Assembly (NCBI RefSeq): GCF_003952485.1
Contig: NZ_CP034447.1
Span: 3,486,501 to 3,550,500 of the forward strand
Source of the DNA: Mesorhizobium sp. M1E.F.Ca.ET.045.02.1.1
GTDB taxonomy: Bacteria > Pseudomonadota > Alphaproteobacteria > Rhizobiales > Rhizobiaceae
Length of the DNA stretch: 64,000 nt
Reading direction: 5' to 3'
Shown piece by piece: positions 9,293-17,467 of this stretch (positions are counted from its first letter, which is position 1; every line of letters starts with the position of its first letter). Below the pieces are notes generated by a model. It was not told where the DNA came from, did not search any database, and saw only the letters and a list, made by a program, of their open reading frames with translations. The translations under genes and the position numbers were made by a program.

Positions 9293-9652
9293 ATGAGTTC
9301 CAGCAGCGGGCGCAAGCCCGAGATCAGCTTCGCCGATTTCGACCGTGTCGATATCCGTGCCGGCACGATCGTCGAGGCCGAGCCATTTCCGGAGGCGCGC
9401 AAGCCGGCGTTCAAGCTGAAGATCGATTTCGGCCCGGCCATCGGGGTGAAGAAGTCATCGGCCCAGATCACCAAATACTACGCTCCGGAAACGCTGATCG
9501 GCCGGCAGGTCTTCGCGGTGGTGAATTTTCCGCCGCGCCAGATTGGCCCCTTCATGTCGGAAGTGCTGACGCTGGGCTTTCCCGACGAGGAAGGAGCCGT
9601 GGTGCTCGGCGCCATCGAGCGCAAGGTCCCGGACGGCGGGCGACTGTTCTAA
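9293..9652 (+). CDS. csaA: CsaA-like tRNA-binding domain protein (chaperone)
   Basis: The 119-aa protein is a stand-alone EMAP/Trbp111-type OB fold, as in CsaA, a small dimeric protein with export-related chaperone activity in Bacillus. Family motifs are [46 protein letters not shown] and the terminal [10 protein letters not shown]. It follows ybjN closely. From memory, proC often sits between ybjN and this gene in relatives; here the gap is only 18 bases. Confidence 0.9.
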   Translation: MSSSSGRKPEISFADFDRVDIRAGTIVEAEPFPEARKPAFKLKIDFGPAIGVKKSSAQITKYYAPETLIGRQVFAVVNFPPRQIGPFMSEVLTLGFPDEEGAVVLGAIERKVPDGGRLF

Positions 9653-9761
9653 AATTGGCGAGCAGGCTGCCGTCATCCGCAGTTGTCTGCGCTGCAGCCG
9701 GCGGATTGATCAAACTCGACCTCGCCGAGCGCAGCGCCGCCAGGAGGCCCGGGCAGGCGCA

Positions 9762-10700
9762 TCATAGCGCCGCTGCAGCCGGCCGGATTGAGGCGATGGC
9801 TGCGGGCCGAAATGCGCCCAAAATGGTTCCGACCGTTGCGGCTGAGAGCACCAGATGGAGGACGTCGAACGGCCAGGCGAGTCCGAAATGCAACAGCATG
9901 AGGCTCAAGAAGGAAGGCGGCGCGGCATCCGCGGGGATCAGGATCAGGCCTGCGGCCAGGACCAGCCCATATTTGAGCATGGCAACTATTGCGAGAACGA
10001 TGAGCATTATGGCGACGAAACGCAGGTGATTGCCGTGGAGCGCACGCCAGCACCCGATTGGATCAAACGATCCCGTCCAGAGAAAATCGCCGACAAACAG
10101 ATATGTCCAGGCAAGCACGAAACCGCCCGCGAACAGGTTGAAGACTCCCATCGCCGACACCCAGGGCGTGATGTCCTCAGGACTGAGCGGCAGGTCATGT
10201 GTGGCCAGCAGGCCGGCGACGAGCAGTCTGTGCTCGCCGGCGACCGCAAAGCCGCTAAGAAGCTGGACGGCCGCGAGAAGCAACGCAGCCAAGAGAATCC
10301 GCTGGCTAAGCTCAAAGCGTATGCCCGGGATAGCGAAGCGTCTAGTACTTTCAATGCCGCGCCGAACAACGACACGGCCATGCTCGGGCGCGTTTGCCAT
10401 GTGATCCAGAACGAATGCAAAGACCATCGCTGAGAACGGCGCGGCAACAATCGCGGAAAGCCAAGTCCTGGAGTCAAAGCCACGCGATAGAAGCCAGGCG
10501 GGCACCTGCTCCGGATCGGCAAAAAGAACAAGCGCAAGCGCCGCCAGACAGAGCGCCGTCAGAAAGCAGGGAAACCAGGCGGCCACGAAGAGCGGCCAGG
10601 CATTCGCACGGCAATAGCCGAGCACCCTCGCAACGGTCTTGCCGATGCGCAAGAGGCGACGCGTTGGCAATACGGCAGGCAACTCGTCCAGCGTTGACAT
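9762..10700 (-). CDS. Polytopic membrane protein of unknown function
   Basis: The protein of about 312 aa has six or so hydrophobic segments (for example LFVAAWFPCFLTALCLAALA, AFSAMVFAFVLDHMAN region, FVAIMLIVLAIVAMLKYGLV) separated by short polar loops. I do not recognise a family. The ATG at 10700 is preferred to an in-frame TTG at 10709. It is convergent with csaA and has no obvious operon partner; the next gene upstream (10787-11128) is on the same strand but of very different base composition. Confidence 0.65.
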   Translation of the reverse strand: MSTLDELPAVLPTRRLLRIGKTVARVLGYCRANAWPLFVAAWFPCFLTALCLAALALVLFADPEQVPAWLLSRGFDSRTWLSAIVAAPFSAMVFAFVLDHMANAPEHGRVVVRRGIESTRRFAIPGIRFELSQRILLAALLLAAVQLLSGFAVAGEHRLLVAGLLATHDLPLSPEDITPWVSAMGVFNLFAGGFVLAWTYLFVGDFLWTGSFDPIGCWRALHGNHLRFVAIMLIVLAIVAMLKYGLVLAAGLILIPADAAPPSFLSLMLLHFGLAWPFDVLHLVLSAATVGTILGAFRPAAIASIRPAAAAL

Positions 10701-10786
10701 CGGCGTCAATCCCGCAGCGAACTACACATGCAGAATAATGCACTGCAATTAACTATAGCGCAAGCTCTCGCTAGGCGGCGTGTTAC

Positions 10787-11128
10787 CTAGCTAGGCTTCC
10801 GTATCCTTTCTGTGTCGCCAAAAATATATAAAACTGACGAAAACAATATTATAAAGAGACTTCTTTCATCCGCAAGAATGCCAATCCCGAGAATTAAGTA
10901 AGATATTATCTGATATACAAAAGACATAACCAGGTTTTTAAAATTCCCCCTCTTGTCCCAAGTAGATATCATGCAAATCAATATCACTAAAACAGGCAAA
11001 ATCAACAATAGCCAGTGATTGGTGCGAATGGAATAGGCAATAAAATAAATCAAAGATGCTATTAAAAGCGCCGCCACCTTCCAACGAAAATTATTAATTG
11101 CAAGGAGGGCAGGCAAGCGCAGCTCCAT
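10787..11128 (-). CDS. Small AT-rich membrane protein, orphan
   Basis: This 113-aa reading frame has three to four hydrophobic segments (WKVAALLIASLIYFIAYSI, WLLLILPVLVILICMIST, FVYQIISYLILGIGIL, SLFIILFSSVLYIFG) and basic loops, so it would be an inner-membrane protein. Its base and codon use (many Ile AUA/AUU, Lys AAA, Asn AAU codons) is quite unlike the GC-rich neighbours, which suggests recent acquisition. No family is recognised and the ribosome site is weak. The gene could be a fragment of a larger imported piece; about 150 bases without genes follow before the glycosyltransferase. Confidence 0.6.
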   Translation of the reverse strand: MELRLPALLAINNFRWKVAALLIASLIYFIAYSIRTNHWLLLILPVLVILICMISTWDKRGNFKNLVMSFVYQIISYLILGIGILADERSLFIILFSSVLYIFGDTERIRKPS

Positions 11129-11279
11129 CTAGAGACGGTGTAAAGCGGAGAAAATCTAAACCTTCGGCCCCCAAATTGAAAATGAAATCATCGGTATTGG
11201 TGTACAAAAGACTCAAAGAGGCAGTGGGATTGATTTAAGGGAAACGTCGCCGGCGGCACAGGTATGTGAAGGGGCCCTA

Positions 11280-12302
11280 TCAGGCGGCCAGCTTGCGCGG
11301 CATCCCCAACGCTTCCTCGACGGCGTCGAGGAACATTTCGGCGCAGGCCTTCCAGCTGTAGCGCATGGCGCGCTGGCGCGCCTCAGCGCGGTCGATCTGA
11401 AGCGCCTTGAGCGCGGCCTCGCCTAGGTCCTCGGACACGGCTCCGCCGCCGCCGTCACCAACGATATCGATCGGTCCGGTCACCGGGTAGGCGGCCACCG
11501 GCGTGCCGCTGGCCAAAGCCTCGATGATGACGTTGCCGAAGGTGTCGGTGCGGCTTGGAAAGACGAAGACGTCGGCCGATGCGTAGATTTCCGCCAGCTC
11601 GTCGTTCGGGCGATGACCGAGGAAATGCACCATTGGATAGCGGGCCTTGAGCTTCGCCAGCTCCGGCCCTTCACCGACGACCACCTTGCTGCCGGGAAGA
11701 TCGAGATCAAGGAAGGCCGTCAGGTTCTTTTCGATCGCGACGCGGCCAACGCAGAGGAAGACGGGGTGGGGGAAGCTCGTGTCCTTGCGCTTGTCCGGCC
11801 GGAAATGATCGGTGTCGACGCCGCGCGTCCAGGGGCGCAGCTTGTTGAAGCCGCGCGCTGCGAGGTCGTCCGAAAGCGATTGGGTGGCGACAAGCGTGCC
11901 CTGTCCGGAATTGTGGAAGTCGCGCAGCCAGTTATAGGCCCAGCCCTCCGGCACCGGCAGGCGGGCGCTGAGATATTCGGGAAAACGCGTGTGGTAGCTG
12001 GTGGTGAAGGGGCGGCCGGCCTTGCGGCAGTAGCGGCGCGCCATGATACCCAGAGGCCCTTCGGTGACGATGTGGATGTGGTCAGCCTTGCGTGCATCGA
12101 TCAGCCGCGCGACATGGCCGGGAGTTGTCAACGCCAGCCGAATGTCCGGATAGGTCGGCAGCGGCAAGGTGCGGAAGATGTTCGGCGTCAGGAAATCGAC
12201 CTCAACGTCGAAGGATTTCAGCGTCTCGGCAAGCCGCTCCAGCGTGTGGACCACGCCGTTGATCTGCGGCCGCCATGCATCGGTGACCATCAGGATGCGC
12301 AT
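11280..12302 (-). CDS. GT4-family glycosyltransferase (GDP-mannose-dependent mannosyltransferase-like)
   Basis: The 340-aa retaining GT-B enzyme begins MRILMVTDAWRPQINGVV, the typical start of MgtA/PimB-like alpha-mannosyltransferases. Other motifs are HIVTEGPLGIMARRYCRK, HTRFPEYLSARL, the donor-domain FLCVGRVAIEKNL, and the D/E-x7-E sugar-nucleotide motif in RTDTFGNVIIEALASG. Related rhizobial genes glycosylate membrane lipids or envelope polymers. The donor and acceptor cannot be read directly. The start is preceded by GAAGGATC. It is a single gene. Confidence 0.85.
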   Translation of the reverse strand: MRILMVTDAWRPQINGVVHTLERLAETLKSFDVEVDFLTPNIFRTLPLPTYPDIRLALTTPGHVARLIDARKADHIHIVTEGPLGIMARRYCRKAGRPFTTSYHTRFPEYLSARLPVPEGWAYNWLRDFHNSGQGTLVATQSLSDDLAARGFNKLRPWTRGVDTDHFRPDKRKDTSFPHPVFLCVGRVAIEKNLTAFLDLDLPGSKVVVGEGPELAKLKARYPMVHFLGHRPNDELAEIYASADVFVFPSRTDTFGNVIIEALASGTPVAAYPVTGPIDIVGDGGGGAVSEDLGEAALKALQIDRAEARQRAMRYSWKACAEMFLDAVEEALGMPRKLAA

Positions 12303-12504
12303 GACGATCCTTCGCAGAGATTCATGAGCGCGCCGGCACGGTGGCGAAACGGCAGCCAGGCAGCGGCTCGCGCTTCGCTCCAGCGCACCCTAGCAGGCGC
12401 GGGATCGAAGCGGGGCGGCAGTGCCGAATCGGTAAGGGTCGCACGCTTCATGCGCGCTCTTGACCATGATTTCATGACGGGCGGATGAACCCGCAATTTT
12501 GATT

Positions 12505-12553
12505 GAGCATGATCTAACCCGAAAACCGGGTTCCACTTTACGGGATCATGCTC
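12505..12553. repeat. Palindromic intergenic repeat (GAGCATGATC...GATCATGCTC)
   Basis: This is a 49-bp element with a perfect 10-bp outer stem, GAGCATGATC at 12505-12514 and GATCATGCTC at 12544-12553, and an inner AACCC/GGGTT stem around GAAAACC. The core GAAAACCG..TTCCACTTT is shared with the other palindromic repeats in the window. It lies just downstream of the sensor kinase gene and could end or stabilise its transcript. Confidence 0.75.
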
Positions 12554-12557
12554 CGAT

Positions 12558-13970
12558 CTAGGCTGGAACCTTGATCACGGCGCGCAGGCCGCCGAGCGGG
12601 CTGTCTTCGAGGCTGATGTCGCCGCCATGGCTGCGGGCGATATCGCGGGCGATCGACAGGCCGAGGCCGGTGCCGCTGGCATCGAGGTTGCGCGCCTCGT
12701 CGAGCCGCAGGAATGGCTTGAACACTTCTTCGCGCTTGTCGGGCGCGATGCCCGGGCCGTCGTCGTCGATGGTGACGGTGAGCGAGCCGCGGCCGTGGTT
12801 GGCATCGACCTTTACGGTCTTGGCATAGCGGAAGGCGTTGCCGATGACGTTGGACAGCAGCCTGGCAAAGGCGTTCGGCCGCACATGCACGGCCGGATCG
12901 CCGGTCAAGGTCGTGGACAGCTTGCATTTGCGCAGCTGCGCTTCCTCGCCAAGCTTCTGTAAATAGGTCTCAAGATCAAAGCGGCCGGTGTCTTCAGCAG
13001 CCTCGCCGCGGGCAAAGGCAAGATAACCTTCCAGCATCGACTGCATGTCGTCGATATCCTGGTTGAGCGCGGCCTTGGTCTCGGCCTTGCCGCCGGCCAG
13101 CGCCAACTGCAGCTTGAAGCGGGTGAGGATGGTTCGAAGATCGTGGCTGACGCCGGTCAGCATGGCGGTGCGCTGTTCGATCTGGCGCTCGATGCGCTCG
13201 CGCATCTGGATGAAGGCGAAGCCGGCGCGGCGCACTTCCTCCGCGCCGCGCGGACGGAAATCGCGCGGCATCGGCCGGCCCTTGCCGAAGCTCTCAGCAG
13301 CCTCGGCGAGCGTCAGGATCGGCCTTATCTGGTTGCGCAGGAAGGGAATGGCGATCATCAACAGCACCAGCGAGGTGCCGACCATCCAGATCAGGAAGAT
13401 ATGGGTGTTCGAGGCGTAGGCCTGGCTGCGGCGCACGAAGACGCGCAAGACCTTGCCTTCGAGCTGGACGCGAACCTCGACGACGTTGGAGTTGCCGACC
13501 GTGTCGATCCAGAAGGGGCGGTTGATCTGCCTGGTGATCTCCGACGACAGGGCCGTGTCGAGGATGGAGAAGAACGGCTTCGGCCCGGGGGGCGGCAGCG
13601 GATCGGGCGGGAGCAGATCGACCTTGAGCTGCATGCGGTCCTGAGCGATGCGGATGACATTGGCGTAATCGGCGTCGTGCGGGTAGGTCTCCATCATGTC
13701 GATGATGGCGGCGATGTCGGCGATGGTCGCCTGCGACAGGCGCTGGGTGACCGTCTGCCAGTGGCGCTCCATGAAGACGAAGGCGACGACCGACTGGAGA
13801 AGGATCATCGGCGCGATGACGATGATGAGGGAGCGGGCATAGAGCCGCTTCGGCATGTAGAGCGCGACCAGGCGCCAGAACCGGTTCCAGGCGCGCGGCA
13901 TCGCCTTCAGCGTCCGCATCGCGAGATCGCCGATGCCGCCATCCTTCTTTTCCAGTTGCGTGGTCGCCAT
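12558..13970 (-). CDS. EnvZ-type sensor histidine kinase, partner of PetR
   Basis: The 470-aa inner-membrane kinase has a first transmembrane helix at about residues 49-69, a periplasmic domain, a second helix at about 190-210, HAMP, and a DHp domain with the phospho-accepting His at about residue 276 in VSHDLRTILTRFKLQL. The ATP-binding domain has N (SNVIGNAFRYAK), G1 (DDDGPGIAPDKREEVF) and G2 (GTGLGLSIARDIARSHGG) boxes. The usual Pro after HDLRT is Ile here. The ATG at 13970 has GGAAGGG six bases upstream. It lies 130 bases downstream of petR on the same strand and is its probable partner. Confidence 0.9.
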   Translation of the reverse strand: MATTQLEKKDGGIGDLAMRTLKAMPRAWNRFWRLVALYMPKRLYARSLIIVIAPMILLQSVVAFVFMERHWQTVTQRLSQATIADIAAIIDMMETYPHDADYANVIRIAQDRMQLKVDLLPPDPLPPPGPKPFFSILDTALSSEITRQINRPFWIDTVGNSNVVEVRVQLEGKVLRVFVRRSQAYASNTHIFLIWMVGTSLVLLMIAIPFLRNQIRPILTLAEAAESFGKGRPMPRDFRPRGAEEVRRAGFAFIQMRERIERQIEQRTAMLTGVSHDLRTILTRFKLQLALAGGKAETKAALNQDIDDMQSMLEGYLAFARGEAAEDTGRFDLETYLQKLGEEAQLRKCKLSTTLTGDPAVHVRPNAFARLLSNVIGNAFRYAKTVKVDANHGRGSLTVTIDDDGPGIAPDKREEVFKPFLRLDEARNLDASGTGLGLSIARDIARSHGGDISLEDSPLGGLRAVIKVPA

Positions 13971-14045
13971 TCGCCCTTCCGCTCGTCGATGGCCGTTCAG
14001 CAAAGGGCCGCAAGCGCGCCCTACCTGGCGCGCTTCGCTTCTTTG

Positions 14046-14093
14046 GTGCATGTCGTATCCCAAAACCGCTGCCCACTTTAGGGCGACACGCAC
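14046..14093. repeat. Degenerate palindromic intergenic repeat between petR and the kinase
   Basis: Imperfect outer arms GTGCATGTCG and CGACACGCAC flank a CCCAAAACCG..GCCCACTTT core, matching the repeat at 12505-12553. It occupies the gap between the response regulator and its kinase, so it is probably transcribed and may affect the relative levels of the two proteins. Confidence 0.55.
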
Positions 14094-14102
14094 TGGAACA
14101 GT

Positions 14103-14822
14103 TTATTCCACGCTGAGCCGATACCCAATACCGCGCACTGTCTGCAGCCACACCGGGTTGGACGGATCGCGTTCGATCTTGCGGCGCAGCCGGTTGATCT
14201 GGACATCGATGGTCCGCTCGCCGACATCCGATTCATCGCCGACGAGCTCATGGCGAGGTATTGTCTCGCCCGCGCGCGCGGCGAAGATTGCCAGGATCTC
14301 CTGCTCGCGGTCGGTCAGCTTCAGCGCCTCGCCGCCACGCTTCAGTTCGCGCTTGGCGATCTGGAACGTGTAGGGGCCGAAGACGAGCTGCTCGACCTTC
14401 GGCGTTGCCGCCGGCCCGCCGCGGCGCAGGATATTGTTGATGCGCAGGATGAGCTCACGCGGGTCGAAGGGCTTCGGCAGATAGTCGTCGGCGCCGGCCT
14501 CCAGCCCGGTGATGCGGCTGTCGGTTTCCGACAGCGCCGTCAGCATCAGGATCGGCACGTTCTTCTCGGCGCGCAGCGCCTTGGTGAGGTCGACGCCGGT
14601 TTCGCCAGGCATCATGACATCGAGCACCAGCAGGTCGAAGTCGAGCCCCGCGAGCTTGCGCCGCGCCTCGCTGGAATTACCGGCGACGGTGACGCGAAAG
14701 CCATTCTCGGACAGGTATTGCTTGAGCAGATTGCGGATGCGGGTGTCGTCATCGACCACCAGCAGATGCGGCGCGTCATCGTCGGGCATTGCCGGATGAT
14801 CAACCTTTTCAGTGGTCTCCAT
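14103..14822 (-). CDS. petR: OmpR-family response regulator, PetR type
   Basis: The 239-aa protein has a receiver domain (about 17-130; acidic pocket LLVVDDDTR, phospho-acceptor Asp68 in LLVLDVMMPGETG, Lys in DYLPKPFDP) and an OmpR winged helix (about 145-237; RTIDVQINRLRRKIERDP, WLQTVRGIGYRL). Rhodobacter PetR is encoded next to the MarR-like PetP, the same arrangement as here. The ATG at 14822 is preceded by GGGGAAAAG and lies inside the end of the petP gene (14-base overlap), so the two are translationally coupled. Confidence 0.88.
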   Translation of the reverse strand: METTEKVDHPAMPDDDAPHLLVVDDDTRIRNLLKQYLSENGFRVTVAGNSSEARRKLAGLDFDLLVLDVMMPGETGVDLTKALRAEKNVPILMLTALSETDSRITGLEAGADDYLPKPFDPRELILRINNILRRGGPAATPKVEQLVFGPYTFQIAKRELKRGGEALKLTDREQEILAIFAARAGETIPRHELVGDESDVGERTIDVQINRLRRKIERDPSNPVWLQTVRGIGYRLSVE

Positions 14823-15342
14823 TTCTTTTCCCCGATGTTTGCGCAGGCACAATGTTGATCTGCGCTCTTAGTTCCGGATCGACCATCGCCTCCAGGAAAC
14901 GTTCGATCGAGGCACGTCCGGCGGCTCCGGAATCCTCCAATGCAGCACGGATGCGGCGCGACTGTGGCCGTGCCAGCGCCAGTGCCAACGCGCGGCCCTT
15001 GGCCGTCGGGTAGAGTTCGCGTTGCCGGCGGTCGCGCGGACCTTGCAACTGCACGATATGGTCGGTGTCGATCAACTGCTTCAATACCCGCGCCAGGCTC
15101 TGCTTGGTGATCTTCAGCACATCGAGCAGTTCGGCAACCGTCAACCCAGGCCTGCGATTGACGAAATGCAGCACGCGATGATGGGCGCGGCCGAAGCCGT
15201 AATCGGCAAGGATCTGGTCGGGATCGGAGGTGAAGTCGCGATAGGCGAAGAAAAACAACTCGATGATGGCAAAATCGATGCCGTCCTCATCGGTGATCGC
15301 CGTCCTGATCGGTTTTCCGGCTGCGGGGCTTCGATCCGTCAT
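14809..15342 (-). CDS. petP: MarR-family regulator, PetP type
   Basis: The protein of about 177 aa has a winged helix-turn-helix of the MarR type (HHRVLHFVNRRPGLTVAELL, ITKQSLARVLKQLIDTDHI, wing GPRDRRQRELYPTAKGR). Three in-frame starts lie close together (15357, 15345, 15342); GGAG sits best for 15342. It is the first gene of the petP-petR-kinase run and is divergent from ilvE. A palindrome at 15369-15383 just upstream could be its own operator. Confidence 0.85.
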   Translation of the reverse strand: MTDRSPAAGKPIRTAITDEDGIDFAIIELFFFAYRDFTSDPDQILADYGFGRAHHRVLHFVNRRPGLTVAELLDVLKITKQSLARVLKQLIDTDHIVQLQGPRDRRQRELYPTAKGRALALALARPQSRRIRAALEDSGAAGRASIERFLEAMVDPELRAQINIVPAQTSGKRNGDH

Positions 15343-15368
15343 CATTTCTCCATGCAAAGCGGGATTAT

Positions 15369-15383
15369 GTCAGTACTGTTGAC
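15369..15383. promoter_or_regulatory. Candidate MarR-type operator upstream of petP
   Basis: GTCAGTACTGTTGAC has outer arms GTCA/TGAC and a perfect inner palindrome CAGTACTG. On the minus strand it is followed directly by CATAAT, a plausible -10 hexamer for petP, so a bound protein would block the promoter. MarR proteins commonly autoregulate in this way. The palindrome is observed; its function is inferred. Confidence 0.4.
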
Positions 15384-15599
15384 GTAATTTCCCGGCAATG
15401 ATAATTTTTGACAAGCTTTTCGGCGGATTGCGAACGAAAAGGCAAGCGGAAGCCGTTTTTCCGGAACTTCCTAAGTTTGCCATGAATTAAATATCCGCCT
15501 ACGCTTCCAAGCACTGGCGGCGGTTCAGACCCCATGCGCGGCTGACGCGAACGCTATATGACGCAACGATTTGCGGGCGCCCGCCCGCGGGAGGTTTCC

Positions 15600-16493
15600 A
15601 TGGCATCCGTTCCTTTCGATCAACTGGACGGTTTCATCTGGATGAACGGCGAGTTCGTCAAATGGGCCGACGCCAAGATCCATGTTTTGACCCACGGCCT
15701 GCATTATGCCAGCGCCGTCTTCGAGGGCGAGCGCGCCTATGGCGGCCAGATCTTCAAGCTGACCGAGCACAATGAGCGCCTGCATGAATCGGCGCGCCTG
15801 CTCGGCTTCAAGATCCCCTTTTCGGTCGCGGAGATCGACGAGGCCTGCCGCACGCTCCTGAAGAAGCAGGGTTTCCAGGACGCCTATGTGCGTCCGATCG
15901 CCTGGCGCGGCAGCGAGCAGATGGGCGTCTCGGCGCAGAACAACCGCATCAACTGTGCCATCGCCATCTGGCAATGGCCGAGCTATTTCGATCCCGCGCA
16001 AAAGCTGAAGGGCATCCGCCTCGACGTCGCCGAATGGCGCCGGCCCGACCCGCGCACCGCGCCGTCCAAGTCCAAGGCGGCCGGCCTCTACATGATCTGC
16101 ACGCTGTCCAAGCACGCCGCCGAGGCCAAGGGCTGCGCAGACGCCATGATGCTCGACTGGCGCGGCCAGGTGGCGGAAGCCACCGGCGCCAACATCTTCT
16201 TCGTCAAGGACGGCAAGGTCCATACGCCCACGCCCGATTGTTTCCTCGACGGCATCACCCGCCGCACGGTGATCGGCCTGGCCAAGGACCGTGGTTTCGA
16301 GGTGATCGAGCGCGCCATCATGCCGGAAGATCTCGAAGGCTTCGAGCAGTGCTTCCTCACCGGCACGGCCGCCGAAGTCACGCCGGTTTCGGAGATCGGT
16401 CCGTACCGATTCGAGGTCGGCGAGATCGCAAAGACCTTGATGAATGACTATTCTGCTGCAGTGCAACCAAAGCATGCCATCGCCGCAGAATAG
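15600..16493 (+). CDS. ilvE: Branched-chain amino acid aminotransferase
   Basis: This 297-aa PLP enzyme catalyses the last step of valine, leucine and isoleucine synthesis, or the first of their breakdown. Class IV features are visible: WMNGEFVKWADAKIHVLTHGLHY, FEGERAYGG, the PLP-lysine region SKSKAAGLYMICTLSKHAAE, GQVAEATGANIFFVKDGKV, and CFLTGTAAEVTPVSEIG. The ATG at 15600 follows GGGAGG; a frame extension to 15558 looks non-coding. A strong terminator follows at 16521. It is a single gene, divergent from petP. Confidence 0.95.
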   Translation: MASVPFDQLDGFIWMNGEFVKWADAKIHVLTHGLHYASAVFEGERAYGGQIFKLTEHNERLHESARLLGFKIPFSVAEIDEACRTLLKKQGFQDAYVRPIAWRGSEQMGVSAQNNRINCAIAIWQWPSYFDPAQKLKGIRLDVAEWRRPDPRTAPSKSKAAGLYMICTLSKHAAEAKGCADAMMLDWRGQVAEATGANIFFVKDGKVHTPTPDCFLDGITRRTVIGLAKDRGFEVIERAIMPEDLEGFEQCFLTGTAAEVTPVSEIGPYRFEVGEIAKTLMNDYSAAVQPKHAIAAE

Positions 16494-16520
16494 CGATAGT
16501 CACAGCTTTTTTGTCCTATA

Positions 16521-16550
16521 GGGGCGGTTTTCGGGCCGCCCCTTTTATTT
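16521..16550 (+). terminator. Rho-independent terminator of ilvE
   Basis: The 7-bp stem GGGGCGG/CCGCCCC with an 8-base loop is followed by TTTTATTT, 27 bases after the ilvE stop codon. Confidence 0.88.
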
Positions 16551-16639
16551 AAGCGGCCGCGCATTTGACTTTGGAGCAATTAGGCGTCTCATGATGGCGT
16601 CGGCCCGAGGAGGCTGGCGGCTATGGAGGGACTAGGTAC

Positions 16640-16957
16640 ATGGATACGAACACGCTCGTCGCTATCGTTATTCAGGTCATTACGGGTGTCATCGGCGGTC
16701 AGGCCGTCGGCGCGGCGTTGAAACAGGCGGCACTGGGTCAGCTTCCCAAAATCCTCGGTGGCGCCATCGGCGGCGTCGGCGGCGCGGCCATTCTCGGCAG
16801 CCTGCTCGGCGGCGGCACGGTCGATCCGGCGGCGGCCGCGGCGGCAGCGGGCGGACTGGGCAGCGCGCTGAACGTACAGAACATCGTCGGCGGCGCCGGC
16901 GGCGGCGCCATCCTGACCGCCATCATCGGCGCGGTCATGGGTGCGATGAAGAAATAG
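16640..16957 (+). CDS. Small glycine/alanine-rich hydrophobic protein
   Basis: The 105-aa protein is rich in Gly and Ala with glycine-zipper-like patterns (KILGGAIGGVGGAAILGSLL, NIVGGAGGGAILTAIIGAVM) and ends in Lys-Lys. It may be membrane-associated or may oligomerise. The N-terminus (MDTNTLVAIVIQVITGVIGG) could be a transmembrane helix or an uncleaved signal. I do not recognise a function. It is followed by three tandem terminator-like hairpins, which suggests it is strongly expressed. Confidence 0.7.
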   Translation: MDTNTLVAIVIQVITGVIGGQAVGAALKQAALGQLPKILGGAIGGVGGAAILGSLLGGGTVDPAAAAAAAGGLGSALNVQNIVGGAGGGAILTAIIGAVMGAMKK

Positions 16958-16984
16958 GTCAGGCACCTTTCGAGCCTGCGCCAT

Positions 16985-17085
16985 GGGCGGCTGCGGCCGC
17001 CCATTCTTTTTCAATCATTTTCTGGCGGCTGCGGCCGCCCATTCTTTTTCAATCATTTTCTGGCGGCTACGGCCGCCCATTTCTT
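16985..17085 (+). terminator. Three tandem 38-bp terminator-like hairpin repeats
   Basis: Units begin at 16986, 17024 and 17062, with an exact period of 38 bases. Each carries the palindrome GGCGGCTGCGGCCGCC (TAC in place of TGC in the third) followed by CATTCTTTTTCAATCATTTT. Units 1 and 2 are identical over the full period; the third is cut short after its T-tract. They lie 28 bases after the stop codon of the preceding gene and would act as serial intrinsic terminators. Confidence 0.8.
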
Positions 17086-17097
17086 TCGAGGATCGCC

Positions 17098-17196
17098 AGG
17101 GCGGTTCACCGTTTCACGGAAACGGCAAACCGCCCTATCTTGTTGTATTGACGCAATTCCGGACGGAAAACCGTTTCACACTTTTCCTGGAATTGC
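17098..17196. repeat. Two-module palindromic repeat (RIME-like), interrupted copy
   Basis: Module 1 (17098-17136) is a long hairpin around GGTTCACCGTTTC and GAAACGGCAAACC. Module 2 (17153-17196) has outer arms GCAATTCC and GGAATTGC enclosing GGACGGAAAACCGTTTCACA. The same pair of modules occurs at 23585-23675, and module 2 alone at 21833-21876. Here module 2 ends two bases before the left end of the inverted-repeat-bounded element, and its expected continuation (TCCGG) is found beyond the element's right end. Confidence 0.8.
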
Positions 17197-17198
17197 TC

Positions 17199-17226
17199 TA
17201 GTGGTGAAAATCTGACGCTTGGTACC
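17199..17226 (+). repeat. Left terminal inverted repeat
   Basis: It begins TAGTGGTGAAA, then A, then TCTGACGCTTGGTACC. It pairs with 21018-21045 with a single mismatch (A against G at position 12). Confidence 0.85.
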
Positions 17227-17467
17227 GGAGTCGAAATACCGGTTTCGACCCCAAGGAAAAGTCGTCACCCAAAGCTGATGATTGTTCATTGGGAGCGTAT
17301 CGTCCGCCTCGCGTCCACAGGCCGTCATCGCGCCGCGATGAGAATGGCGGACGCGGCCAATCCACCACTCTCCCGAGCGAACCTTCGTCTTCCGAGTCTG
17401 AAGCAATTCCCATGCGTCTGAGCTAATATGACGCGGCGGGCCGAATTCAGTGTTTGGAGAAGGTGTC

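Noticed and set aside
16985..17085. Regularly spaced repeats as a small CRISPR array
   Set aside because: The whole 38-bp unit is repeated without variable spacers, there are no cas genes, and each unit is a terminator hairpin with a T-tract.
17227..17467. Transposase remnant in the left arm of the inverted-repeat element
   Set aside because: No frame in this stretch or in 20786-21017 shows DDE, HUH or serine/tyrosine recombinase motifs.
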